Shown here in pieces: positions 15,592 to 21,843 of a stretch of DNA of 25,312 bases. The notes beneath the pieces were generated by a model, which saw nothing but the letters and a program-made list of their open reading frames with translations, made no database searches and was not told the DNA's origin. The position numbers were made by a program, and so were the translations under genes. The stretch covers positions 1 to 25,312 of the forward strand of contig JBEHWJ010000020.1 of assembly GCA_040217755.1 (NCBI GenBank), read 5' to 3'. The DNA is from PHAA01 sp040217755. GTDB lineage: Bacteria > Bacillota > Syntrophomonadia > Syntrophomonadales > Syntrophomonadaceae. Numbering within the stretch: the stretch's first letter is position 1; each line of letters opens with the position of its first letter.

Positions 15592-16977
15592 TTAAACCCC
15601 GGTTTCCTGTGGTTGCTGGGCAGATTCCTGAGGCTCGGGCGTTTTTTCTCCGGTCGCCGGTCCCATGTCTTCAGCCGTCGGTTCTATCTCGGTGACGATG
15701 GCATGGTCGACCAGGTATTGGATTACTTTATCTACCTTCATGTTGTAGCGGATGCGGTCCATTACCCCTTCCATGTTCTGGCGCGCCTGATCGAACTCGA
15801 CGCCCATCTGCTGGGCGATTTCGGTTATCTGCTGGTCTACTTCTTCATCGGTCAGATCAATACCTTTTTCCTCGATGATTTTTTCCAGCAAGAAATTGGT
15901 CTTGGCCTGATGGACGGCCTGGGGCCTCATGTCCTCTTTAAATTCATCGATATTGCTGCGGGTCATCTCGAAATACTGTTCCAGGCTGATCCCTTGGGTG
16001 CCGAGGCGTTGTTGGAACTGGTTCAGGATGGTGTCCAGCTGCGCTTCGGCCACTGCCGGGGCTATATCTATCCGGCTCGCTTCCACCGCTTTGTTTACCA
16101 CTTCATTCTTCTTGGCATCTTCGCGGCGCAACTCCACGGTCTTGATGAGGTTCTGGCGGATATCGTCGACCAATTCACCGATGGTATCGAAATCGCTTAT
16201 CTCCTGGGCGAATTCATCATCGAGCTCACGCATAACCTTGGTTTCCACCTTGGTAACGGTGGTCTTGAATACCGCGTCTTTGCCCTTCAATTCTTCGGCA
16301 TGATAATTGTCGGGGAATTTGACCTCGACATCCTTGGATTCACCGGCTTTGAGTCCGACCAGCTGGCTCTCGAAACCCGGGATAAAAGTATTGGAACCCA
16401 GTTCCAATTGGTAGCCCTCGCTGGTCCCGCCCGGGAAAGGCTCTCCATCGACGGTGCCGATGAAATCTATCACTACTGTATCGCCCACCTCTGCCGGTGC
16501 TTCGATCTTTTCCACCAGCTGGGCATAACGGGAACGCAGATCATCCATGCGGCCGTTGACGTCATCTTCACTCACCGAAAACTTGGGTATGCTTATCTCC
16601 AGCCCTTCAAGCTGGCCGATTATGACTTCCGGCTTGACGGCTACTTTGACCTTGAAGGGAAAAACCTCCCCGGGCACCAACTTTTCGATATCGATATCGA
16701 ACTCCGGCTGGGCGATGGGGTCCACCTCCAGCTCCTGCAGAGCCTTTTCGAAGGCCTCCGGCACCACAAACTCCAGTGTATCCTCGAAGAGTATCTCCTT
16801 GCCAAAATGAGCTTCTAGAAATCCGCGGGGCACCTTACCTTTGCGGAAACCCGGAATATTTACTTGTTTGACCACTTTGCGGTAGGCTTTTTCCAATCCT
16901 TCCTCCAGAGTGGCCGCATCCACTTCGATTTCCAGATAAGCCTCACTGTTTTCTATTTTCTCTAACCTGGCACCCAT
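15592..16977 (-). CDS. tig: trigger factor, ribosome-associated chaperone and prolyl isomerase
   Basis: Trigger factor shields nascent chains at the ribosome exit tunnel. The 461 residues show the N-terminal ribosome-binding domain with GFRKGKVP (43-50) and EAHFGKEILFED, an FKBP-type isomerase domain (about 160-245, GDTVVIDFIGTVDGEPFPGG), and a helical C-terminal chaperone domain. A low-complexity acidic/Pro/Gln tail follows (EPTAEDMGPATGEKTPEP and on), slightly beyond the usual end. The ATG at 16975-16977 follows AGGAGGAG at 5 nt, a strong site. It heads the tig-clpP-clpX operon. The promoter must lie between 16978 and 17056, but I could not fix its boxes. Confidence 0.97.
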   Translation of the reverse strand: MGARLEKIENSEAYLEIEVDAATLEEGLEKAYRKVVKQVNIPGFRKGKVPRGFLEAHFGKEILFEDTLEFVVPEAFEKALQELEVDPIAQPEFDIDIEKLVPGEVFPFKVKVAVKPEVIIGQLEGLEISIPKFSVSEDDVNGRMDDLRSRYAQLVEKIEAPAEVGDTVVIDFIGTVDGEPFPGGTSEGYQLELGSNTFIPGFESQLVGLKAGESKDVEVKFPDNYHAEELKGKDAVFKTTVTKVETKVMRELDDEFAQEISDFDTIGELVDDIRQNLIKTVELRREDAKKNEVVNKAVEASRIDIAPAVAEAQLDTILNQFQQRLGTQGISLEQYFEMTRSNIDEFKEDMRPQAVHQAKTNFLLEKIIEEKGIDLTDEEVDQQITEIAQQMGVEFDQARQNMEGVMDRIRYNMKVDKVIQYLVDHAIVTEIEPTAEDMGPATGEKTPEPQESAQQPQETGV

Positions 16978-17013
16978 TTATGCTCCTCCTAACTTTAATA
17001 TAGATCCTGAATT

Positions 17014-17027
17014 TGGCTGTGCAGCCA
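17014..17027. promoter_or_regulatory. 14-bp palindrome in the tig leader
   Basis: TGGCTG-TG-CAGCCA is a perfect inverted repeat 37 bp upstream of the tig start codon. It could be an operator or a small hairpin in the leader. No matching repressor family is recognised. Confidence 0.35.
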
Positions 17028-17055
17028 CCATCACAATATGTTTAGCATATCGACA

Positions 17056-17087
17056 TTAAAAAGACAACACCCCGGCCTAAGCCGAGG
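17056..17087 (-). terminator. terminator after tRNA-Gly
   Basis: A 7-bp stem (17070-17076 with 17081-17087, one G-T pair) has a 4-nt loop. On the minus strand it is followed by TGTTGTCTTTTTAA. It separates the tRNA from the tig operon. Confidence 0.75.
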
Positions 17088-17099
17088 CATAGATTACTA

Positions 17100-17174
17100 T
17101 GGAGCGGAAGACGAGATTCGAACTCGCGACCCTCGCCTTGGCAAGGCGATGCTCTACCACTGAGCCACTTCCGC
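17100..17174 (-). tRNA. tRNA-Gly (anticodon GCC)
   Basis: This is a 75-nt cloverleaf read on the minus strand. The acceptor GCGGAAG pairs with CTTCCGC, and the D arm is GGCTCAGTGGTAGAGC. The anticodon stem CGCCT/AGGCG carries loop TTGCCAA with anticodon GCC. The T arm contains GTTCGAATC, and CCA is encoded (17100-17102). All arms pair. It has its own promoter and terminator, so it is an independent unit. Confidence 0.97.
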
Positions 17175-17198
17175 ATTTCATCCTGACCTACGTTTAAA

Positions 17199-17227
17199 AT
17201 CATAAATAAACTGCCCGGTCAAGTCAA
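17199..17227 (-). promoter_or_regulatory. promoter of tRNA-Gly
   Basis: The minus strand has TTGACT (17222-17227), exactly 17 nt, then TATGAT (17199-17204). Each hexamer is one mismatch from consensus, a strong promoter about 25 nt before the tRNA 5' end. Confidence 0.75.
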
Positions 17228-17287
17228 GCCGATAGGCGGTTTTATTTCGCCCTATTTCGTTAAATCCCGCTCCCGACGCCCCGACCT

Positions 17288-18244
17288 TCACGACCCACCC
17301 AGTTCCGGGCCAAACGGTTCATCATCCTTGCTGTCGGCATATTCTTCGGCCTTCTTCATCTGGCTGACGTAACCCAGGATGCCGCCGGGATTAAGCGATT
17401 CCACCATGTTGCTGGGCACGATGACCAAAGCCGTCTTCTGTTTGATGCCCTCATAGAGGATATTCATGGCCCGCAGGCTGAAGGCCTCGGGATTTTTCCG
17501 ATAACTCTTGGCGGCCTCGGTGAACTTGTCGGCTATCTCCACCTCGGCAGTGGCCAGGATGACCCGGGCCCGGCGCTCGCGATCGGCCTGGGCCTCGCGC
17601 GACATGGCGTCCTGCAGTTCGATGGGGATCATGACATCCCGGATCTCCACGGAATGCACCGAAACCCCCCAGGATTCGGTGCGGGCATCGATCATCACCT
17701 TGAGCTCTTCGTCCAGGTGCTCCCGGCCGGTCAGCATCTCCGACAATTCGGTTTTACCGATGACGTCCCGGAGGGTGGTCTGGGCCGCCCAGAATACCGC
17801 CTTCTGGTATTCCTCCACCTCCAGGGCGGCCTTGGTGGGATCGACCACCACCCAGAACATTACCGCATCTACATTGACCGGAACATTGTCGCGGGTCAGG
17901 GTCTTCTCCGCCGCAAAAAAAGTGGTGCGGATGCGCAGATCGATCCAGATAGGCACCTCGTCCACGATCGGGATTATCCAAAATATCCCCGGGCCGGCCA
18001 GGCGCATGAACTTGCCCAGGCGCAGGACCACCACCCGCTCCCACTGCCGGGCGATACGCATCGCCAATCCGATGACCACGGCCAGCAGCCCCAATAGGGC
18101 CGCAGCCATGACGGAACCGACCACGAAATACACATAGGCGGCCAGCCCGGCCAAAACCAGAAATATCAGGATAGCCAGGCCATTGCTCTTTGATCCCCGG
18201 GAACTTATCCAATCATCGACGGTCAGTTTTCTCTCTTCTTCCAT
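17288..18244 (-). CDS. slipin/stomatin-like SPFH-domain membrane protein
   Basis: This 318-residue protein has two adjacent hydrophobic segments (about 22-42 and 44-62), then an SPFH/band-7 domain: RQWERVVVLRLGKF, GPGIFWIIPIVDEV, TRDNVPVNVDAVMFWVVVDP, and the late REAQADRERRARVILATAEVEIADK helix typical of slipins. Such proteins oligomerise on the cytoplasmic membrane in flotillin-like microdomains and are often paired with an NfeD-type protease; none is next to this gene. I chose the ATG at 18242-18244 because GGAGGGGGAG lies just upstream. An ATG 51 nt further up adds a Cys/Trp-rich stretch foreign to the family. A TATAAT box at 18312-18317 could be its promoter. The precise role is unknown. 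Confidence 0.88.
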   Translation of the reverse strand: MEEERKLTVDDWISSRGSKSNGLAILIFLVLAGLAAYVYFVVGSVMAAALLGLLAVVIGLAMRIARQWERVVVLRLGKFMRLAGPGIFWIIPIVDEVPIWIDLRIRTTFFAAEKTLTRDNVPVNVDAVMFWVVVDPTKAALEVEEYQKAVFWAAQTTLRDVIGKTELSEMLTGREHLDEELKVMIDARTESWGVSVHSVEIRDVMIPIELQDAMSREAQADRERRARVILATAEVEIADKFTEAAKSYRKNPEAFSLRAMNILYEGIKQKTALVIVPSNMVESLNPGGILGYVSQMKKAEEYADSKDDEPFGPELGGS

Positions 18245-18311
18245 CCGGCTCCCCCTCCAATTCCAGTGTAAAAAACAACATGGCAACCGTCCCAAAACAT
18301 TCTCTACTCAT

Positions 18312-18317
18312 ATTATA
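18312..18317 (-). promoter_or_regulatory. -10 box of the slipin gene
   Basis: The minus strand reads TATAAT 68 nt upstream of the slipin start. No clear -35 box is seen at 16-18 nt. The divergent L,D-transpeptidase gene has only a weak TATATT near 18409. Confidence 0.35.
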
Positions 18318-18453
18318 AACACAATCGGCCGGTTTATGGCATGATTCGCCGCCGGCGGAATGGCAAAAACAGGATGCCCGAGGCGTCACCAAACCGATGG
18401 GGTTATCAATATATTAAATATGAAGATAAAATTCGAGAGAGGCAGGATGGTAT

Positions 18454-19293
18454 ATGCTGATGGCGAGCCGATTTATCCGCAGTCATTTCCCCATGATGTC
18501 CGGTCCCGACGTATTGGAGCTGCAGACCCTCCTGGCTGCCAACGGTGTGGACCCCGGCCCCCTGGATGGAAATTTCGGTCCCCGGACCGAAGGGGCCTTG
18601 CGCCGGTTTCAATCCAGACAAGGACTGAAGGATGACGGCATAGCCGGGCCCGACAGTTGGTATGCTTTGACCCGCGGATATGACTATGGCACCGCTGGAA
18701 CGGCCGCGGTCTTGCCCCGGATCCATGTCCATGTTGATACCCGGATACTGACCATGACCCGCGACGGCACCGTTATCACCTACCCGGTAGCGGTCGGCAA
18801 ACCCTCCACCCCCTCCCCGGTAGGTGAGTGGGAGGTGGTATACAAATCGTTGAACCCGGGGGGCCCTTTCGGGGTCCGATGGATGAGGCTCAGCGTGCCC
18901 TGGGGCGGTTATGGCATCCACGGCACCAACAACCCCAAATCCATCGGCAAAGCGGTCAGCCATGGATGCATACGCTTATATAATGAAGACGTGGTAATAC
19001 TGTATGACCTCACCCCGATAGGGACACCGGTCAGTATCACCGGTACGGTCCGCAAGATCCGCACCCTGAGATATGGCATGCGGGGGGAGGACGTCTACCA
19101 GGTGGAAAGGATGCTTTACGACCTGGGCTATCTGTCCCTCACCCCCAACAGTTATTTTGGCCGGGCCACCCAGCGGGCGGTGCTGGCCTTCCAGAAAGAC
19201 CAAAAATTACCCCGTACCGGCCGCGTGAACCGCACCACTTTGAAAGCCCTGCAGATAGAACACGACCGGGTCATGGACGATACAAACCCATAA
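18454..19293 (+). CDS. L,D-transpeptidase (YkuD domain) with two peptidoglycan-binding domains
   Basis: This 279-residue enzyme would make 3-3 crosslinks or otherwise modify peptidoglycan. A first PG_binding_1 domain (about 16-74: GPDVLELQTLLAANGVDPGPLDGNFGP) precedes the YkuD domain (about 88-200), and a second PG_binding_1 domain follows (about 208-266: YGMRGEDVYQVERMLYDLGYL). The catalytic motif is complete, with HGTNNP at 156-161 and SHGCIRL at 169-175 (nucleophile Cys172). There is no signal peptide or membrane anchor with the ATG at 18454, which follows AGGA at a 6-nt spacing. Bacillus YkuD likewise lacks a signal and is linked to spores, so a sporulation role is possible but inferred. 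Upstream 18245-18453 holds no gene. Confidence 0.9.
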   Translation: MLMASRFIRSHFPMMSGPDVLELQTLLAANGVDPGPLDGNFGPRTEGALRRFQSRQGLKDDGIAGPDSWYALTRGYDYGTAGTAAVLPRIHVHVDTRILTMTRDGTVITYPVAVGKPSTPSPVGEWEVVYKSLNPGGPFGVRWMRLSVPWGGYGIHGTNNPKSIGKAVSHGCIRLYNEDVVILYDLTPIGTPVSITGTVRKIRTLRYGMRGEDVYQVERMLYDLGYLSLTPNSYFGRATQRAVLAFQKDQKLPRTGRVNRTTLKALQIEHDRVMDDTNP

Positions 19294-19305
19294 CCGCGGG
19301 CCTCA

Positions 19306-19335
19306 TTGACAGGATTTCGCCCCTAATGTTATCAT
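19306..19335 (+). promoter_or_regulatory. promoter of tRNA-Pro
   Basis: A perfect TTGACA (19306-19311) is followed after 18 nt by TATCAT (19330-19335), one mismatch from consensus, 9 nt before the tRNA 5' end. Confidence 0.72.
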
Positions 19336-19344
19336 TTAGAGGTT

Positions 19345-19421
19345 CGGGGTGTAGCGCAGCTTGGTAGCGCGTCTGGTTTGGGACCAGAAAGTCGCAGGTT
19401 CGAATCCTGTCACCCCGACCA
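19345..19421 (+). tRNA. tRNA-Pro (anticodon TGG)
   Basis: This is a 77-nt cloverleaf. The acceptor CGGGGTG pairs with CACCCCG, and the D arm is GCGCAGCTTGGTAGCGC. The anticodon stem TCTGG/CCAGA carries loop TTTGGGA with anticodon TGG. The T arm contains GGTTCGAATCC, and CCA is encoded at 19419-19421. A promoter and terminator frame it. Confidence 0.97.
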
Positions 19422-19434
19422 GTAAGAATAAAGT

Positions 19435-19464
19435 AACCGCGCGGATTGGCGCGGTTTTTGTTTT
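19435..19464 (+). terminator. terminator of tRNA-Pro
   Basis: A perfect 8-bp stem AACCGCGC/GCGCGGTT (19435-19442 with 19449-19456) has a 6-nt loop and runs directly into TTTTTGTTTT. Confidence 0.88.
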
Positions 19465-19511
19465 CTGCACAGCTAAAAGAACGTCCGAGACAACTAATAA
19501 AGTACCTATTT

Positions 19512-19558
19512 TGTCATCCTGAGGAGTTAATAGACTCTTCACTGCGTTCAGAGTGACA
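19512..19558. repeat. fold-back REP/MITE-like element, copy 1
   Basis: The element begins TGTCATCCTGAGGAG and ends, on the opposite strand, with TGTCACTCTGAAC. These are imperfect terminal inverted repeats agreeing at 10 of 13 positions. Such TGTCAT-CTGA fold-backs are dispersed repeats in many bacterial genomes. It lies just after the tRNA-Pro terminator. No transposase is in the window. Confidence 0.6.
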
Positions 19559-19564
19559 ATTATT

Positions 19565-19666
19565 TGTCATCCTGAGGAGCCGAAGGCAACGAAGGATCTC
19601 ATCAACCGCACCTTATTATTGGCATTTATACAGCTGCGAGATGCTTCGCTGACGCTCAGCATGACA
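19565..19666. repeat. fold-back REP/MITE-like element, copy 2
   Basis: The left arm holds TGTCATCCTGAG then CGAAGGATCTC. Read on the other strand, the right arm holds TGTCATGCTGAG then CGAAGCATCTC (one mismatch in each block), so the whole unit can fold back. The central part is AT-rich and non-coding. It is related to copy 1 only 6 bp away. Together the two elements fill most of the 255-bp gap between the tRNA-Pro terminator and the enoyl-CoA hydratase gene. Confidence 0.65.
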
Positions 19667-19719
19667 CATTTTAGAGACTTCTTCAGTGGTATCGAACGTC
19701 CCTCTGCTGGTTGTTTTTC

Positions 19720-20502
19720 CTACTTGCCCCGGAAGACCGGCGGACGCTTCTCGAAAAAGGCGGCAATGGCTTCCTTCTGATCTTCGGTGCCGCAGCAAAA
19801 AGTGGACTGGGCCTGCTCGAAGAGGAGACCCGCGGCCACGCTGCTCTCCGCCGCCACGTTGATGCCTTTCTTGGCAAAGCGGATCGCTACCGGGGGCAGG
19901 GCATTCATTTTATGGGCCATTTTCATTGCCCGTTCCAGCAGTTTCTCCCGGGGTACCACTATTTCCACCAGGCCGATACGGAGGGCTTCGGCTGCGTCGA
20001 TCTCCTCACAGCCCATGATCATGCGTTTGGCCTGACCGGTGCCCACCAATCGGGTCAGGCGGGTGGTTCCGCCCATATCCGGGGCCAGGGCAAAACGGAC
20101 TTCGGGGATGGAGAACCGGGCATCTTCGGCGGCGATGCGGATGTCGCAGCCCAGGATCAATTCCATGGCGGAGCCGTAGCAGAGGCCGTGCACGGCGGCG
20201 ATCACCGGGATCCACCACTCCTGCCAGCGGCTGTAAACGCTCTGCAGCCAGGGGAGTTTTTCCAGGATAAAGGCCGAGCTGACCTGCTGCAGCATCTTCA
20301 GGTCGATGCCGGCCGAAAAGTGATCCCCGTTGGCGTTGATAACCAGGGCTTTGACCGACGGATCTTTCTCGATCTGTTTCTGGAACTCGTCCATTTCCTC
20401 CAAGAGCTCCCAGCCTACCACATTGAAGATGTCAGGCCGGTTAAAGGTCAGGATGCCCACGTTCTTGTCCTGGCTAAAGGCCAGGTATTTTCCATTCTGC
20501 AT
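19720..20502 (-). CDS. enoyl-CoA hydratase/isomerase (crotonase) family protein
   Basis: This 260-residue crotonase-fold enzyme probably hydrates 2-enoyl-CoA in beta-oxidation. The oxyanion-hole segment GDHFSAGIDLKML is at 59-71. The helix GLCYGSAMELILGCD (106-120) supplies Glu114, and SIPEVRF (131-137) supplies Glu134, matching both catalytic glutamates of rat crotonase (Glu144, Glu164). This favours a hydratase over an isomerase. PDMGGTTRLTR replaces the usual PGAGGTQRLTR. The ATG at 20500-20502 follows GGAGG at 6 nt. It sits 48 nt after the nitronate-monooxygenase-like gene and is probably cotranscribed with it. The substrate chain length cannot be read. Confidence 0.88.
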   Translation of the reverse strand: MQNGKYLAFSQDKNVGILTFNRPDIFNVVGWELLEEMDEFQKQIEKDPSVKALVINANGDHFSAGIDLKMLQQVSSAFILEKLPWLQSVYSRWQEWWIPVIAAVHGLCYGSAMELILGCDIRIAAEDARFSIPEVRFALAPDMGGTTRLTRLVGTGQAKRMIMGCEEIDAAEALRIGLVEIVVPREKLLERAMKMAHKMNALPPVAIRFAKKGINVAAESSVAAGLLFEQAQSTFCCGTEDQKEAIAAFFEKRPPVFRGK

Positions 20503-20550
20503 GATCTACCTCCAATATAATTAATCCCGGTCAGGATGATTCCCGTCCGT

Positions 20551-21522
20551 CTAGCGATTGAACTTTTCCAGGCTGTTGCGTAAAATCTGCTCGGCCTCCC
20601 GCATCATCCCGTCCAGCAGTTCCTGGCAGCTGCACACCTCGTGCACCAGGCCGATGGACTGGCCAACGTAAAAAGCGGCTGACTCCACATCACCGGTCTG
20701 CCAGGCCTGTTTGACCCGCTGGCCGGTTAAGAGCGGCCATAACTCATCCTTGCCGCCCCGGGCCTCGACCTCTAGAATCTGCTCCACCAGGGCGTTTTTA
20801 AGCGCCCGTCCCTGCATGCCCAGGGTCTTGGTGATCAAGGTGGTGTCGTTCTCCTGGCGTTTGAGGATCTCGGCCTGGATATTGGGGTGCACCTGGCATT
20901 CGTGGGTGGCAATGAAGCGGGTGGCCATCATGACTCCCTCCGCGCCCAGGGTCAGGGCAGCCGCCAGGCCTCGTCCATCGGCAATCCCGCCGGTGGTGAT
21001 CACCGGGATGTCCAGGGACTCCACCATCCGCGGGGTTAAAACCATTGTGGATACATCGTCGTCCAGAGGGTGCCCGCCTTCCTCGATCCCTGCCGCCAGG
21101 ACCGCGTCATAGCCCATTTTCTGGCAGTTGAGAGCATGGCGCACCGCCCCCACCTTATGCATGATTTTGATCCCGGCTTCGTGAACCATACCGATATATT
21201 TGGTGGCGGGCGCGCCGGACACTTCGATGGCGGTTACTTGCTCCTCGCAGCAGACCCGGAAGTAGTCGTCAAAGGTCGAGGGCGTTAACCGGAAAGCCGG
21301 CATTAGGGTAATATTGATCCCAAAGGGCTTGTCGGTCAGCTGTTGGGCATTCCTTATCGCCGCCCGCAGCTCTTCCCCGGTATCATAATTGGCGGCGGTG
21401 ATATTGCCCAGGCCGCCGGCATTGGAAACTGCGGCACATAACCCCGGTTTGCACAGCCACAGCATTCCCCCACACATGATCGGGTATTTGATATTAAACA
21501 GCTCGGTCATTCTTGTCTGCAT
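20551..21522 (-). CDS. nitronate monooxygenase / FabK-type FMN flavoprotein
   Basis: This 323-residue TIM-barrel flavoprotein belongs to the 2-nitropropane dioxygenase/FabK family. It begins MTELFNIKYPIMCGGM, followed by SNAGGLGNI (33-41), GINITL (68-73), a glycine-histidine motif EEGGH (147-151) where the family's active-site His lies, and the FMN-phosphate-binding GGIADGRG (178-185) and LGAEGVMMATRF (192-203). In strict anaerobes such proteins more likely act as enoyl-thioester reductases or other flavin redox enzymes than as oxygenases. Its placement between a CoA-transferase and an enoyl-CoA hydratase supports an acyl-CoA role; this is inference. The ATG at 21520-21522 follows AGGAGG at 7 nt. 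That site and the first 48 nt of the gene are duplicated upstream. Confidence 0.85.
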   Translation of the reverse strand: MQTRMTELFNIKYPIMCGGMLWLCKPGLCAAVSNAGGLGNITAANYDTGEELRAAIRNAQQLTDKPFGINITLMPAFRLTPSTFDDYFRVCCEEQVTAIEVSGAPATKYIGMVHEAGIKIMHKVGAVRHALNCQKMGYDAVLAAGIEEGGHPLDDDVSTMVLTPRMVESLDIPVITTGGIADGRGLAAALTLGAEGVMMATRFIATHECQVHPNIQAEILKRQENDTTLITKTLGMQGRALKNALVEQILEVEARGGKDELWPLLTGQRVKQAWQTGDVESAAFYVGQSIGLVHEVCSCQELLDGMMREAEQILRNSLEKFNR

Positions 21523-21535
21523 GCTGCTTCCTCCT
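21475..21535. repeat. 61-bp direct repeat, copy A (inside the functional gene)
   Basis: This copy spans the ribosome-binding site, start codon and first 48 nt of the nitronate-monooxygenase-like gene. It is identical at all 61 positions to 21752-21812. The two copies flank a 216-bp segment made largely of hairpin repeats. Confidence 0.95.
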
Positions 21536-21550
21536 GTATTACTTTAACTT

Positions 21551-21751
21551 GAGGAACAAGGAACAAGAAGGAACAAGGGGACGGTCCTTTCGTTCCGGAC
21601 ACTACCGGAACAAGGGGACGGGTCTCCTGTGTCAAAGACACAGTGAGGACCGTCCCCATTGTGTCCGGGCCTATGCTATCTGTTCGCCTAATTTACCGAT
21701 AGCGGATCGTCCCCATTGTGTCCGGGCCTGCGCTATCTGTTTGCTTAATTT
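21551..21751. repeat. GGGGACGG hairpin repeat element, locus 1
   Basis: This is a composite non-coding element. GGAACAAG units (21553-21577) lead into a GGAAC...GTTCC hairpin (21570-21596). Then comes a long hairpin, 21614-21657, with outer arms GGGGACGG/CCGTCCCC and inner CTGTGTC-AAA-GACACAG. A 48-bp module then occurs twice, at 21647-21694 and 21704-21751, with 5 differences. The same structure recurs at 24309-24476. It is probably a non-autonomous mobile repeat, with no coding capacity of its own. Together with the flanking duplication it fills the gap between the CoA-transferase and nitronate-monooxygenase genes. Confidence 0.8.
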
Positions 21752-21799
21752 CATGATCGGGTATTTGATATTAAACAGCTCGGTCATTCTTGTCTGCAT
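21671..21799 (-). pseudogene. duplicated 5' fragment of the nitronate-monooxygenase gene read into the repeat
   Basis: The upstream copy of the 61-bp repeat keeps the AGGAGG site and ATG, encodes MQTRMTELFNIKYPIM, then runs into the repeat element and stops at TAG (21671-21673) after 42 codons. It is probably a by-product of the duplication, but its ribosome-binding site is intact, so it could be translated as a short decoy peptide. Confidence 0.65.
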
Positions 21800-21812
21800 G
21801 CTGCTTCCTCCT
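21752..21812. repeat. 61-bp direct repeat, copy B (upstream)
   Basis: This copy is identical to 21475-21535 and abuts the end of the second 48-bp module of the hairpin element. It carries a complete ribosome-binding site and start codon. Confidence 0.95.
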
Positions 21813-21819
21813 ACATAAT

Positions 21820-21842
21820 AACTTGGGGACTGTCCCCAAGTT
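21820..21842. repeat. perfect palindrome AACTTGGGGAC-T-GTCCCCAAGTT after the CoA-transferase
   Basis: Eleven-base arms around a single central base lie 1 nt past the CoA-transferase stop codon. It shares the GGGGAC/GTCCCC core with the neighbouring hairpin element. On the minus strand it is followed by ATTATG, not a T run, so it may act as a 3' stabilising hairpin or weak terminator. Confidence 0.7.
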
Positions 21843-21843
21843 A

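Noticed and set aside
15613..16818. Plus-strand 401-codon ORF opposite tig
   Set aside because: It is a mirror frame of a clearly real trigger factor gene, has no recognisable domain, and exists because of GC-biased codon use.
17222..17251. Terminator for the slipin gene from the ATAGGGCG/CGCCTAT stem
   Set aside because: The stem has a bulge and no T run follows on the minus strand. The region is better explained by the tRNA-Gly promoter.
19336..19542. Minus-strand 68-codon ORF containing GVTGFEPATFWSQTRRATKLRYTP
   Set aside because: This is the antisense translation of tRNA-Pro, a well-known spurious protein annotated in many genomes.
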